Below are positions 26,973-37,007 of a DNA stretch of 64,000 nucleotides, piece by piece. The notes beneath the pieces are model-generated. The model was not told the DNA's origin. It saw only the letters and a program-made list of their open reading frames with translations, and did not search any database. Position 1 is the stretch's first letter, and each line of letters starts with the position of its first letter. Source of the stretch: Prevotella sp. (GTDB lineage Bacteria; Bacteroidota; Bacteroidia; Bacteroidales; Bacteroidaceae). A program made the translations under genes and the position numbers. The DNA lies in contig JAFUAY010000012.1 in NCBI GenBank assembly GCA_017460515.1, positions 224,023-288,022 of the forward strand. Reading direction: 5' to 3'.

Positions 26973-27916
26973 CTACAAGAGAATACGGCATACAATGTAT
27001 CAAAGACGAGGCTCAGGCGCTGCTTGACCTCATCCCCAAGATAGACGAAGAGTTCGACAAGGCAGTCGACCTAATCCTGGCCTGCAAGGGCAAGGTGATC
27101 GTAACAGGCGTAGGCAAGAGCGGACATATCGGAGCAAAGATTGCAGCCACGCTGGCCTCAACAGGCACTCCCTCGTTCTTCATCAATCCGCTCGACGTCT
27201 ATCATGGCGACTTGGGCGTGATGACCCACGAGGATGTAGTGCTGGCCATCTCGAACTCAGGAACTACCGACGAACTGCTGCGTTTCATCCCAATGGTGCT
27301 CCACATGCAGATTCCCATCATCGGAATGTCGGGCAATCCGAAGTCGCTCTTGGCAAAGTACAGCACCTGTCACCTGAACGTTCATGTGGAGAAAGAGGCC
27401 TGTCCGCTGAATCTGGCTCCCACCAGTTCAACTACGGCAACACTGGCTATGGGCGATGCGCTGGCAGTAGCCCTGATGGAGAAGCGCAATTTCCGTCCGC
27501 AGGACTTTGCCCACTTCCATCCTGGAGGCGAACTGGGTAAACGACTGCTCACTACGGCTCAAGACGTGATGCGCAGCGAAGACCTGCCCATACTGCCACC
27601 AGAGATGCACCTGGGCGAAGCCATCATCCTGGTCAGCAAAGGCAAGTTGGGACTGGGTATCGCAGAGAAAGACGGCTGCATCATTGGCTTGATTACCGAT
27701 GGCGACATCCGTCGAGCTATGGAGAAATGGCAGGCAAAGTTCTTCGACCGCACTGTCAGCGACATCATGACCAGCAGTCCGAAGACAGTATCGCCCGAAA
27801 CAAAAATCTCAGAGATACAGCGCATCATGCATAAGTATAAGATTCATTCTGTACTCGTAGTCGACAGCGAGCGCCACCTGCTGGGCGTCGTCGACAGCTA
27901 TTCATGCATGATTTGA
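26969..27916 (+). CDS. kdsD: Arabinose-5-phosphate isomerase (KpsF/GutQ family)
   Basis: The 315-residue protein has an N-terminal SIS domain (about 30-170; GVGKSGHIGAKIAATLASTG, ISNSGTTDELL) and two C-terminal CBS domains. It interconverts ribulose-5-phosphate and arabinose-5-phosphate, the first committed step to Kdo. Overlap of 4 nt with kdsA supports the assignment. Confidence 0.93.
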   Translation: MTTREYGIQCIKDEAQALLDLIPKIDEEFDKAVDLILACKGKVIVTGVGKSGHIGAKIAATLASTGTPSFFINPLDVYHGDLGVMTHEDVVLAISNSGTTDELLRFIPMVLHMQIPIIGMSGNPKSLLAKYSTCHLNVHVEKEACPLNLAPTSSTTATLAMGDALAVALMEKRNFRPQDFAHFHPGGELGKRLLTTAQDVMRSEDLPILPPEMHLGEAIILVSKGKLGLGIAEKDGCIIGLITDGDIRRAMEKWQAKFFDRTVSDIMTSSPKTVSPETKISEIQRIMHKYKIHSVLVVDSERHLLGVVDSYSCMI

Positions 27917-27981
27917 CAGCCATCATGAAAAGAATCCCTCTAAAAGTAACAGATCATTGCACCACCTATTTATATATAAAG

Positions 27982-30900
27982 ATGTGTAATCAAACGAAAC
28001 GAAATATCAGGTCTTGGCTACTGAGCCTGCTGCTCGCATTCGCTTCATGCATGCAAGCAGCTGAAGGTATCCACTATTTCAAGACACTCGATGCCCGCGA
28101 CGGACTGACATCCAGTCAGATCAACACCATCCTGAAGGACTCACGAGGATTCATGTGGTACGGAACGCCTGCCGGACTCTACCGTTACGATGGCTATACG
28201 TTCCGCCATTTCCAGTGTGACTCACAAGACGGCTCTTCCCTACCCGACAGCTATATCATCGATATCCAGGAAGCCATCGACGGCAGCCTGTGGATTCAGA
28301 CGCCTGCCGGATACTGCGTCTATCATCCGCAGAGCGAGAGCTTTGAGCGCGACATGCGTCAGGTCTATGCCAATATGGGTATCACGGCAGTCCCCAAGAT
28401 TGCCTACATTGACCGCTATCACAACCTGTGGGGATACGTACCGGAAAGAGGCGTCATCTGTTACAATATGCAGCAACAGATGATGTACGAGTTCTCGTTC
28501 ACAGGCAGTTCAAGAGGTGCCTACGGTATTCCCAATGGCGAGATATGTGCTTTTGGCGAGTGTAAGGACGGCACCATCATTGTTTATGAGAACGGATTGC
28601 TGGCTTGCTGTGATGTAATGCACCAGCAAAGCATCATCTGGCAGACCAATGAGATATCACAGGCAAAACTGCGCAACAGCAATACGCTAAGGGTCTTTGC
28701 TGACCAGACGGACAACATCTGGCTCTATGGACAAGGAACGCTCTTCGCCTATAACAAAAAAGCAAAGCTGTGGAACACCAGCATCGGTAACCAGCTCGAC
28801 CTCACGGGTATTGGTGTTGACAATGGCGTCAACGCGATGGCAGGCGACCGCAACGGAAACATCTGGGTAGGTACTAATCGCCACGGACTCATCAAACTGA
28901 ACGTCAACACACAGTTGATGGAGACAGTGGAACTGACCACGCTCCGCCCAGGACGCATGCAGGTCAATCCCTCTATCCAGAGTCTTTACGTAGACGATAC
29001 CGACCTGCTATGGGTAGGAACAGGCAAGTCGGGTGTCGCTTTCTGGGGCGAGAACATCTATAAGTTCTCTGCCAACATGAGTGGCGATATCACGGCAATG
29101 GCTCAAGATGCTAATGGAATTATCTGGTACGGAACGAGTGATCACGGAGTGCTGGGAATGGAAGGTATCAAACTGGCCAGCCAGAAAGTGACGGCAATGG
29201 CGTTCACTGACGATGGCAGCCTTTGGGTTGGTTCGCAACAGAATGGTCTCACCCGTATCAAGGACGGTAAATCCATCATCTATTCTACCACCAACGACAG
29301 TCTACGAAAGACCGTTATCAACGATCATATCAACGCACTCTGTACCGACCGTTCGGGCAATCTCTGGATAGCTACCGAAGGCGGACTCCAGATGTTTAAT
29401 GTTCGTATGGAGACGTTCTCGAACCACACCAAGGAGAACGGAAAGCTGAAAGTGAACAATGTCACCGCCCTCTTCAGCGGTAAGAACGGGATGCTGATAG
29501 GTACATCGGAAGGACTGACCATCATGAACACCTCTAATAATGAGGTGAAGCACCTGACGGGCAATACCACCAGCATGCAGAAGTTTACTAACAACTATAT
29601 CACAGCGCTGATAGAAGACTCACGAGGTCTGATTTGGATAGGTACACGCGAGGGTATCAACGTGTTCAACATCGAGAACGATGAGCTGAACATCTTTACC
29701 GAACGCAGAGGCCTCTGCAACAACAACGTATGCGGCATTGCCGAAGATAAAGGTCACAACATCTGGGTCTGCACCAGCAATGGCGTCACCCGCTTTGTCA
29801 CCCAGCGCAATCATGAAGACGGCAACTTTGCCTACGGACTCTACAACTACTCCATAACTGACGGACTGCAGAGCAATGAGTTCAACATCCGTTCCATTCT
29901 CACCGATAAGAACGGAACAGTCTATATGGGTGGACTCTATGGTATCAACTGGGCCCGTCCGATGACAGTCGACGAAGGCGATGCCCTTCCCCGCGTGATG
30001 CTCACTGAACTGCTCATTGGCGAAGAGGAAGTACTGACAGGTCATGCCTACGGCAACTATGTTCCGCTGCCCCAGGCACTCAACGAGAGTAACCGCATCC
30101 AACTGCGTAATGACCATAACACGTTCACAATCCGATTTGCTGCAGGCAACTACAACCAGAGCGAACGCCTACAGTTCAAGTACTGGATGGAAGGACTCGA
30201 TGATGACTGGCGCAACGGTGATGCTCTCAGACATTGCGTGACCTTCACCAACCTGAAGAGCGGCACCTACTTCCTCCACGTGAAAGCCCTCAGCGCTGAG
30301 GGAACAGTCAGCAAGCAGGAACGAGTCATCGAGATTGAGATTGAGCTGCCCTGGTATCTGCAATGGTGGATGCTGCTGTTCTATGCAGTGCTCATCATCA
30401 TTGCTGTCTACCTATGGAAGATTGGTATCGACAAGATCAGAACCATCTGGCGCAAGAAACACGCCCTTCTGGAAGAGCTGGCCATACAGCGGGAAGAGAT
30501 CAAGAGCGCCAGCGATGACCTGCGTCAGCCAATGGCTCGAATGACCTCTATCATCATGAACCTGGCAGAACGCGACTCGTCACTCGAAGAGCGCGAACAG
30601 CTGAACACCCTGCACTCACAGATGCTACAGATTATCACTCGCGTCAGCGATATGCAGTCAGCACTCGAACATCCGGAGGAAACGGCTAAGCAGCAGGTGA
30701 ACAAGCACTACGAACTGAACAGCCGAGGCGAGATGAACCTGCCAGAGGCGGTAAGCGAAGAACTGACATCAGAGATTCGCTCGCAGTACAGAGAGTCGCC
30801 CACTTCGAAATTCCGCGTGATGTTCATCGATGACAACGAGGAGTTCATCCGCTTCGTTGATGCCCGTCTGCGCTATGTCTACGACTTCCACTCGTACAAT

Positions 30901-31752
30901 AATATCGTGAATGCGGCTTCCGAGATTGAGACCACTATGCCCGACCTGATTGTCTGTAAGCAGGAAATGGCTCCGATGACGGGTAGCGAACTCTGTAATC
31001 GGGTGAAGACCCGCTCCACCTTCAGCAAGATCAAGTTCGTGCTGATGATTGACGGAAAGCTTACGGGTGAAGAGATGCAGGCACAGGGCATCACCCTTTC
31101 TGCCGATGAATACCTCAGCAAGCCGTTCAACCTGCAAGAGGCCGCTATGCGATTCAACAAGCTGTTGGGCATTACGGCTGCAGTAGAGATGACCAACAAC
31201 CTCATCGAAGGTGCAGAGACACGTCTGCTGGAAGGTCATAACTCCAGTATGACTACTGCTACTGAGACCATTGACTACGGTAGTTTCAACCCGTTACAGG
31301 AGATTGACGATCCTGACGATGAGATGCATTCAGTTGACATCCAGGTGATTCGTCGGGACAACAACTTCACGGAGGCGGAAGATCCAGAGTTCAACGAGTA
31401 CACCATGAACGACGAGATGGACCGCCAGTTGGTCAAGAACATCGAACAGTATGTTCAGCAGAACATGAGTCGAGGCACCATCAACCTGGAAGAGATGGCG
31501 CAGGCAATGGGTATGAGCATGCGTCCGTTCTTCATCAAGGTTCGCGACATTACTGGCAAGACGCCTGCCGAGGTGGTTCGCGACATGCGACTGAAGCATG
31601 CTTGTCTGCTACTGAAGCGTACGAACATCAACATGAGTGAATTGGCAACCAATGTAGGATTCTCTACAGGCGAATATTTCATCAACACCTTCAAGGAGAA
31701 ATTCGGCATCTCGCCCTCTGAGTACCGACTGAAATATCGTAAACAAGAATGA
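27982..31752 (+). CDS. Degenerate hybrid two-component (SusR/HTCS-like) regulator without kinase domain
   Basis: The 1256-residue protein starts at MCNQTKRNIRSWLLSLLLAF, a signal peptide. A periplasmic sensor of Reg_prop propeller repeats follows (about 35-690; recurring IWxGT and DxxGNLWI motifs), then a Y_Y_Y domain (about 700-785) and one membrane helix (about 793-813). The helical DHp region follows, but the His is replaced: SDDLRQPM, with Asp at 845. No HATPase domain is present before the receiver-like domain (about 944-1070). The receiver keeps the DD pair (950/951) and a Lys (YLSKPF) but has Lys 993 at the phospho-acceptor. An AraC-type HTH ends it (about 1151-1256). It is a transmembrane transcription factor that cannot use ordinary phosphorelay; its targets are unknown. 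It lies 65 nt after kdsD. Confidence 0.9.
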   Translation: MCNQTKRNIRSWLLSLLLAFASCMQAAEGIHYFKTLDARDGLTSSQINTILKDSRGFMWYGTPAGLYRYDGYTFRHFQCDSQDGSSLPDSYIIDIQEAIDGSLWIQTPAGYCVYHPQSESFERDMRQVYANMGITAVPKIAYIDRYHNLWGYVPERGVICYNMQQQMMYEFSFTGSSRGAYGIPNGEICAFGECKDGTIIVYENGLLACCDVMHQQSIIWQTNEISQAKLRNSNTLRVFADQTDNIWLYGQGTLFAYNKKAKLWNTSIGNQLDLTGIGVDNGVNAMAGDRNGNIWVGTNRHGLIKLNVNTQLMETVELTTLRPGRMQVNPSIQSLYVDDTDLLWVGTGKSGVAFWGENIYKFSANMSGDITAMAQDANGIIWYGTSDHGVLGMEGIKLASQKVTAMAFTDDGSLWVGSQQNGLTRIKDGKSIIYSTTNDSLRKTVINDHINALCTDRSGNLWIATEGGLQMFNVRMETFSNHTKENGKLKVNNVTALFSGKNGMLIGTSEGLTIMNTSNNEVKHLTGNTTSMQKFTNNYITALIEDSRGLIWIGTREGINVFNIENDELNIFTERRGLCNNNVCGIAEDKGHNIWVCTSNGVTRFVTQRNHEDGNFAYGLYNYSITDGLQSNEFNIRSILTDKNGTVYMGGLYGINWARPMTVDEGDALPRVMLTELLIGEEEVLTGHAYGNYVPLPQALNESNRIQLRNDHNTFTIRFAAGNYNQSERLQFKYWMEGLDDDWRNGDALRHCVTFTNLKSGTYFLHVKALSAEGTVSKQERVIEIEIELPWYLQWWMLLFYAVLIIIAVYLWKIGIDKIRTIWRKKHALLEELAIQREEIKSASDDLRQPMARMTSIIMNLAERDSSLEEREQLNTLHSQMLQIITRVSDMQSALEHPEETAKQQVNKHYELNSRGEMNLPEAVSEELTSEIRSQYRESPTSKFRVMFIDDNEEFIRFVDARLRYVYDFHSYNNIVNAASEIETTMPDLIVCKQEMAPMTGSELCNRVKTRSTFSKIKFVLMIDGKLTGEEMQAQGITLSADEYLSKPFNLQEAAMRFNKLLGITAAVEMTNNLIEGAETRLLEGHNSSMTTATETIDYGSFNPLQEIDDPDDEMHSVDIQVIRRDNNFTEAEDPEFNEYTMNDEMDRQLVKNIEQYVQQNMSRGTINLEEMAQAMGMSMRPFFIKVRDITGKTPAEVVRDMRLKHACLLLKRTNINMSELATNVGFSTGEYFINTFKEKFGISPSEYRLKYRKQE

Positions 31753-33059
31753 ATATTCAGTCTGTCCGTCTCAGCCGATACTGGTCATCGCTGCTCTTGC
31801 TGATTCTCTTCCTGCCCTCTGCCGTTCGTGCACAGAGTGATTCTTCCGCTGGCAACCTGCGGAGCGATTCGCTCATTCGCAGACAGATGGAACAGTTGGG
31901 TGTGAACTTCTCCCACAATAATAGCGTCACCCTTCTGATGTCAGGACAGCAGAAGTTCGATGATATGTTCTGCGCCATTCGCCAGGCCCGTCATAGCATC
32001 CATCTGGAATACTTCAACTTCCGCAACGACTCTATTGCCTCCCTACTCTTCGACCTGCTTCGCGAAAAGCGCAGACAGGGAGTCGAGGTGCGAGCGCTCT
32101 TCGATGGCTTTGGCAACGACTCCAACAACCGTCCACTGCTCAAACGTCATATCAGGGCATTACGCCAGGACAGCATCGACATTTGGGAGTTCGACCCTAT
32201 CCGTTTCCCTTGGGTCAATCATATCTGGCCCCGCGATCACCGGAAGATTGTTGTCATCGACGGATCTATTGCCTATACAGGCGGAATGAATGTGGCCGAC
32301 TATTATATAAAAGGTACAGAACAGGTGGGCTCATGGCGCGATATGCATTGCAGACTGGAAGGGGGTGTTGTCAACGAACTTCAACTCATTTTTGCCCACA
32401 TCTGGAAGAAGACGACTGGAGAAGATATCTGGAAACCAGAATATTTCAGAGCCTATCACCCCCAACACTTTGAGGGACTGAAGGCAGACACCACCTCAAC
32501 AGCTGGACGGAAGCTTGTGGGTATCATCAATCGCGAACCCCACACATCGAATAAGATTATGCGACAGTTATATGTCTCTGCCATCAACGATGCCACAGAC
32601 TCCATTCGCATTATCAACCCGTACTTCACATTGGTGCCCAGCATTACCAAAGCACTGAGTAACGCACTCAAACGCGGAGTAAAGATTGACCTGATGGTGT
32701 CTGCCAAGAGTGATATTCCACTCACCCCCGACTGTGTGCTGTATCAGGCACATAAGCTGATGAAACGGGGAGCCAACGTGTGGGTCTATCAACCAGGATT
32801 CCATCACTCCAAGATTATGATGGTCGACGGGTGCTTCTGTACTATCGGCTCAGCGAACCTGGATGCCCGCAGCCTTCGTTTCGACTACGAGGAGAATGCC
32901 GTTGTCATAGACCCTCACACCACAAAGGAATTGAACGACATGTTTAACAACGACATCAAGGAAAGCATCCTCATGACACCAGAATACTGGAACGAGATGC
33001 GCACCCCGTGGCAGAAGTTTCGCGGATGGTTCGGACACCTGCTGACGCCTGTGCTCTAA
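31749..33059 (+). CDS. Cardiolipin synthase-like phospholipase D family protein
   Basis: The 436-residue protein has two HKD motifs, [19 protein letters not shown] and [11 protein letters not shown], each followed by GG/GSAN. This is the two-domain layout of bacterial cardiolipin synthases, which join two phosphatidylglycerols. Unlike classical Cls it begins with a cleavable-looking signal ([17 protein letters not shown]) instead of two membrane helices, so the catalytic part may be periplasmic. It overlaps the preceding regulator gene by 4 nt (ATGA). Confidence 0.88.
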   Translation: MNIQSVRLSRYWSSLLLLILFLPSAVRAQSDSSAGNLRSDSLIRRQMEQLGVNFSHNNSVTLLMSGQQKFDDMFCAIRQARHSIHLEYFNFRNDSIASLLFDLLREKRRQGVEVRALFDGFGNDSNNRPLLKRHIRALRQDSIDIWEFDPIRFPWVNHIWPRDHRKIVVIDGSIAYTGGMNVADYYIKGTEQVGSWRDMHCRLEGGVVNELQLIFAHIWKKTTGEDIWKPEYFRAYHPQHFEGLKADTTSTAGRKLVGIINREPHTSNKIMRQLYVSAINDATDSIRIINPYFTLVPSITKALSNALKRGVKIDLMVSAKSDIPLTPDCVLYQAHKLMKRGANVWVYQPGFHHSKIMMVDGCFCTIGSANLDARSLRFDYEENAVVIDPHTTKELNDMFNNDIKESILMTPEYWNEMRTPWQKFRGWFGHLLTPVL

Positions 33060-33085
33060 AGATGAAAGATTTAAGATGAAAGTTA
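33058..33085. repeat. 7-bp tandem repeat across the ruvC start
   Basis: Four 7-mers (AAAGATG, AAAGATT, TAAGATG, AAAGTTA) run from the stop of the PLD gene into the first codons of ruvC. The ruvC ATG lies in the third unit, and an out-of-frame ATG lies in the first. Confidence 0.65.
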
Positions 33086-33654
33086 AAGGAGAAAAGATTA
33101 TATTGGGTATTGATCCTGGCACGAATATTATGGGCTACGGCGTACTGCGCGTGCTGGACGGTAAGGCCGAGATGATTACGATGGGTGTCATCGATCTGCG
33201 CAAGTTCGAAGACGGTTACCTGAAACTAGGACATATCTTTGAACGTGTCACTGGCATCATCGATTCGTTCCTGCCTGATGAACTAGCCATCGAAGCGCCC
33301 TTCTTTGGCAAGAATGTGCAATCGATGCTGAAGCTGGGACGTGCTCAAGGTGTGGCCATTGCTGCTGCCATCCGCCATAGTGTGCCCATCCACGAGTATG
33401 CCCCCATGAAGATCAAGATGGCACTTACAGGAAATGGTACTGCCTCAAAAGAACAGGTGGCCGGCATGCTTCAGCGCCTGCTGAAGATACAGGACAGCGA
33501 GATGGGTAAGTTCATGGATGCTACCGATGCTCTTGCTGCCGCCTATTGCCACTACCTGCAGATGGGGCGCCCCGAGACGGGTGCTACCCACTATCGCGGA
33601 TGGAAAGATTTTGTCAACAAGAATAAAGAACGCTCTTCAGTATGGAAAAAGTAA
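33076..33654 (+). CDS. ruvC: Holliday junction endonuclease RuvC
   Basis: The 192-residue RNase H-fold nuclease resolves Holliday junctions with RuvAB. Catalytic acidic residues are visible in [17 protein letters not shown] and [13 protein letters not shown]. The first codons (MKVKGEK) come from a 7-bp repeat. Its 3' end overlaps the next gene by 13 nt. Confidence 0.95.
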   Translation: MKVKGEKIILGIDPGTNIMGYGVLRVLDGKAEMITMGVIDLRKFEDGYLKLGHIFERVTGIIDSFLPDELAIEAPFFGKNVQSMLKLGRAQGVAIAAAIRHSVPIHEYAPMKIKMALTGNGTASKEQVAGMLQRLLKIQDSEMGKFMDATDALAAAYCHYLQMGRPETGATHYRGWKDFVNKNKERSSVWKK

Positions 33655-34934
33655 TCGTCATCTTCGGACCTAACGGCTCAGGCAAGACCCAGTATGTTGA
33701 ATCGTTGCGCAGACAGCTGGCCAGCGACCGCGTGCGCTATCTGGCTTTCAGCGACGCATACGGTCCCGCTACCGACAAAGCTTACTATCTGCAGTTACGC
33801 TGGAACCAGCACGACATTGACGAAGAGACTCCCTGCGTGGGTCAGCTTCTTGACAAAGTCTATCAGCAGTCAGGAGCCGATACGCCAGAACATCGTCAGT
33901 TGCAGGCTCATCTCTATCAGCTGTTCGGGATGTCTGAACTTCTTGATAAATATGTCATTCTGCTTTCCAGCGGTGAACTTCGCAAGTTCCAACTCATCAA
34001 GACGCTGCTGGCCAATCCCAGCATACTGATTCTCGACAACCCGTTCATCGGTCTCGATGCTGAAGCACGCCAGCAACTGAACGAACTGTTCCAGATGCTT
34101 GTGAGCAAACATGACATCACGCTCTATTTGGTCATTTCCAAGAAAGGAGATATTCCCGAATATGCCGACAAGATTATCCCTATGGGAGAGCAAACGGCTG
34201 ATGAGATTCCTCTGACCACCGACCTTAGCACCCTTACCCCACCCTCTGCACCTATTCCCTCCGACAGTGAGGTGGTCATTGATATGCATAAGGTCAGCAT
34301 CCGCTACGGAGAGCGCACCATTCTTCGTGACCTCGACTGGCAGGTTCGTCAGGGAGAACGATGGGCACTTAGCGGACAAAACGGAAGCGGGAAATCAACA
34401 CTGCTCTCACTCGTTTGTGCTGATAATCCGCAGAGCTATGCCTGTGACATTGCCCTCTTCGGAAATCAGCGCGGCAGCGGAGAGAGCATCTGGGAAATCA
34501 AGCGCCGCATCGGCTATGTATCGCCAGAGATGCACCGTTCATACCTTCGCGACCTGCCCACTATCAATGTGGTGGCCAGCGGACTGAAGGATACCGTAGG
34601 ACTCTATGTCCGTCCGAACGAGCCAGAGAAGGCACTCTGTCGCCGATGGCTCAAGCTTTTCGGAATCGACCATCTGGCTGACCGTTCGTTTATCACACTG
34701 TCAAGCGGCGAACAGCGTTTGGCACTGGTAGCCCGTGCTTTCGTCAAGAACCCCGAACTGCTCATCCTCGATGAACCCCTTCACGGACTTGACGACCATA
34801 ATCGTGAACTCGTACGAACCATAATGAACCGTTACTGCGAGCAGCCCCATAAGACACTCATCATGGTAACCCACTATGAAGAAGAGCTACCCTCCTGCAT
34901 CAACCGTCATATCTATCTGAAACGACAAATATAA
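33642..34934 (+). CDS. Twin ABC ATPase (ModF-like)
   Basis: The 430-residue protein holds two ABC domains and no membrane segments. Domain 1 (about 1-190) has Walker A GPNGSGKT and signature LLSSGELRK, but its Walker B ends LILDNP, with Asn where the catalytic Glu should be. Domain 2 (about 210-430) has [19 protein letters not shown] and LILDEP, all canonical. ModF-like proteins have this arrangement, and their role is uncertain. One intact and one weakened ATP site is likely. It overlaps ruvC by 13 nt and precedes a secreted protein by 6 nt. Confidence 0.85.
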   Translation: MEKVIVIFGPNGSGKTQYVESLRRQLASDRVRYLAFSDAYGPATDKAYYLQLRWNQHDIDEETPCVGQLLDKVYQQSGADTPEHRQLQAHLYQLFGMSELLDKYVILLSSGELRKFQLIKTLLANPSILILDNPFIGLDAEARQQLNELFQMLVSKHDITLYLVISKKGDIPEYADKIIPMGEQTADEIPLTTDLSTLTPPSAPIPSDSEVVIDMHKVSIRYGERTILRDLDWQVRQGERWALSGQNGSGKSTLLSLVCADNPQSYACDIALFGNQRGSGESIWEIKRRIGYVSPEMHRSYLRDLPTINVVASGLKDTVGLYVRPNEPEKALCRRWLKLFGIDHLADRSFITLSSGEQRLALVARAFVKNPELLILDEPLHGLDDHNRELVRTIMNRYCEQPHKTLIMVTHYEEELPSCINRHIYLKRQI

Positions 34935-34940
34935 CACATT

Positions 34941-35429
34941 ATGAAAAAAATAATCCTTTCCCTCATGCTGCTTCTGACTACTGCCACAGCAGCTACCGCA
35001 CAGCAAGTCTACGAACAGGTGCGCAGCAAGGCCCTTACCGTTGCCAGCAATCCTAACGCCAATCCCATGTTGAAGCAAATCAACCAGTTCAAGGTCGACG
35101 CCCTGAACTATATGGGTATGAAGATGCGTGAACAGATGCCTGACACTACCGCAGTGTTCCTTGACAAGCAGGCTTACGCCATGAATAACTTCATGAGCTT
35201 CTACATGCGTACCATCATTGAGAACCAGAAACAGCCAGCTGCATTTCAGGTGAAACTCATCAAGCTGTTTATGGACGCCAGCTACAGCAACCCACTGTTC
35301 AACGATCCTGATCAGGAACTGGTGCTTAGCTATTTCTCTGACGGAAACAGTCTGACACGTTTCTCGCTTGATACCGATTGGCAACGCGCCTACATTGCAG
35401 TATCCAAAGAGATTCAGAAAATCAAATAA
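34941..35429 (+). CDS. Secreted protein of unknown function
   Basis: The 162-residue protein has a signal peptide (MKKIILSLMLLLTTATAATA) and a mostly helical mature part with YMGMKMREQMPDTTAVFLDK. I do not recognise the family with certainty. It lies 6 nt after the twin ABC gene, ends in a strong terminator that overlaps its stop, and is therefore the last gene of the operon. Confidence 0.8.
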   Translation: MKKIILSLMLLLTTATAATAQQVYEQVRSKALTVASNPNANPMLKQINQFKVDALNYMGMKMREQMPDTTAVFLDKQAYAMNNFMSFYMRTIIENQKQPAAFQVKLIKLFMDASYSNPLFNDPDQELVLSYFSDGNSLTRFSLDTDWQRAYIAVSKEIQKIK

Positions 35430-35458
35430 GGAGTGGAAATTCCACTCCTTATCTTTTT
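35426..35458 (+). terminator. Terminator after the ruvC/ABC operon
   Basis: ATAAGGAGTGGAA and its complement form a near-perfect 13-bp stem (35426-35452), followed by CTTTTT. The stem includes the stop codon of the upstream gene. Confidence 0.88.
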
Positions 35459-35491
35459 GGTATGCTCCTTATATATAAATAAGGTACGCGA

Positions 35492-36445
35492 CTATTCACT
35501 CTTGAACAGATCCTTGATACCTCCGATGCTACCCATCAGGTTCGTAGCCTCGTATGGCAGATAGACGGTCTTCGTCTTATCGCCGGTAGCCAGTTCCTGA
35601 AGCATCTGGATGTACTTCTGAGCCAGGAGGTAGTTGGCAGGATTGCTGCTCTTACCTACAGCTTGCGTAATCAGTTCGATAGCCTTTGCCTCAGCCTCAG
35701 CCTTGCGGATACGAGCTTGAGCCTCACCTTCAGCAGTCAAGATAGCCTGCTGCTTGGCAGCCTCAGCACGGTTGATAACGGCAGTCTTTTCACCCTCAGA
35801 AGCCAGAATCTCTGCAGCCTTCTCACCTTCTGAAGTCAGAATCTGTGCACGCTTGTTACGCTCTGCCTGCATCTGCTTCTCCATAGCAGTAAGTACTGAT
35901 GACGGAGGAGTGATATCCTGCAACTCTACGCGGTTCACCTTCACACCCCACTTATCTGTTGCTTCGTCCAGCACCAGTCGCAGTTTGTTGTTGATAGTGT
36001 CACGCGAAGTCAGCGTCTCGTCAAGTTCCAACTCACCGATGATGTTACGCAGTGTGGTCTGCGTCAGCTTCTCAATAGCATTGGGCAAGTTGTTGATTTC
36101 GTAAGCAGCCTTGTAGGGGTCTACAATCTGGAAGTAGAGCAGCGCATTGATCTCCATCTGGATATTGTCCTTCGTGATCACGTTCTGCGAGGGGAAATCA
36201 TACACCTGTTCACGCAGGTCGATAGTAGAAGAATAGGAGTAGCGTCCATGATTGAGCACCACGATATTCTTGGCATTGTCGATGAACGGGAAAATCCAGT
36301 TCAGACCTGCCTTCATAGTGTACCTGTACTCTCCCAGTCGCTCAATGATTCTGGTCTCTGACTGTGGAACAATCACCAAAGACTTTTTCACAATGACTAC
36401 GGCCAATACCGCCAGAAAAATAAATAAATAGATTGTAAAATCCAT
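35492..36445 (-). CDS. SPFH/band-7 (stomatin-like) protein
   Basis: The 317-residue protein has one N-terminal membrane helix (about 3-22), an SPFH domain (about 25-200; SETRIIERLGEYRYTMKAGLNW) and an Ala/Glu-rich coiled coil (EGEKAAEILASEGEKTAVI). Stomatin-like proteins form large membrane rings and are usually paired with NfeD, as here (36 nt upstream). The pair is thought to organise membrane domains or assist proteolysis. Confidence 0.93.
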   Translation of the reverse strand: MDFTIYLFIFLAVLAVVIVKKSLVIVPQSETRIIERLGEYRYTMKAGLNWIFPFIDNAKNIVVLNHGRYSYSSTIDLREQVYDFPSQNVITKDNIQMEINALLYFQIVDPYKAAYEINNLPNAIEKLTQTTLRNIIGELELDETLTSRDTINNKLRLVLDEATDKWGVKVNRVELQDITPPSSVLTAMEKQMQAERNKRAQILTSEGEKAAEILASEGEKTAVINRAEAAKQQAILTAEGEAQARIRKAEAEAKAIELITQAVGKSSNPANYLLAQKYIQMLQELATGDKTKTVYLPYEATNLMGSIGGIKDLFKSE

Positions 36446-36481
36446 AGTTTTGGGAATATTAAAAATAGGTGAATAAAAAAG

Positions 36482-36931
36482 TTAACTGTCTAATTGTACG
36501 GTTAGGATGGTGCTCTCGCGTCCTATGACGGTAACACGTGTGCCCACAGGAATCTCAGAATCATCGGAAGCTACTGCTTTCCAGCGGTCGCCGTCGATAG
36601 CCACATAGCCAGATCCCTTTTCCTGGATAGTCTCAGTCACACGTCCCTTGCGACCTATCAGCGCATCAGCATTACTCACACGCTTGGGAGCTTTCCCCTT
36701 CAAATAGCGTAGAGCGAAGGGGCGCAACTGCCACAGACAGAACAACGAGACCACGGTAAACACACCCAGTTGCCAGTAGATATTGGCGAAAGGTGCCGTT
36801 ATCGCAGATCCTGCCGCGCCGATGGCAAGACACATGATGAAGAAATCGCCTGAAGTCAACTCAAGTATCAGGCCCAAGACGGCTAATACAGCCCACAGTT
36901 GCCACATATTGGCTACAAGATACTCTATCAT
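36482..36931 (-). CDS. NfeD-like membrane protein
   Basis: The 149-residue protein has three hydrophobic segments and a C-terminal OB-fold domain (about 85-149; IGRKGRVTETIQEKGSGYVAI, IPVGTRVTVIGRES). This short NfeD form lacks the ClpP-like protease domain. It is the first gene of the nfeD-SPFH pair. Confidence 0.9.
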   Translation of the reverse strand: MIEYLVANMWQLWAVLAVLGLILELTSGDFFIMCLAIGAAGSAITAPFANIYWQLGVFTVVSLFCLWQLRPFALRYLKGKAPKRVSNADALIGRKGRVTETIQEKGSGYVAIDGDRWKAVASDDSEIPVGTRVTVIGRESTILTVQLDS

Positions 36932-37007
36932 AGCTTTGATCTTTTAATAGGGTTTATAATACATCTTTATTATTAGTTTCGCTTTTTCCTTCTTCCGCAA
37001 GAGTGCC

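Noticed and set aside
27904-27981. Upstream start of the hybrid regulator overlapping kdsD
   Set aside because: The signal peptide begins at 27982. The extra 26 codons would put charged sequence before the signal.
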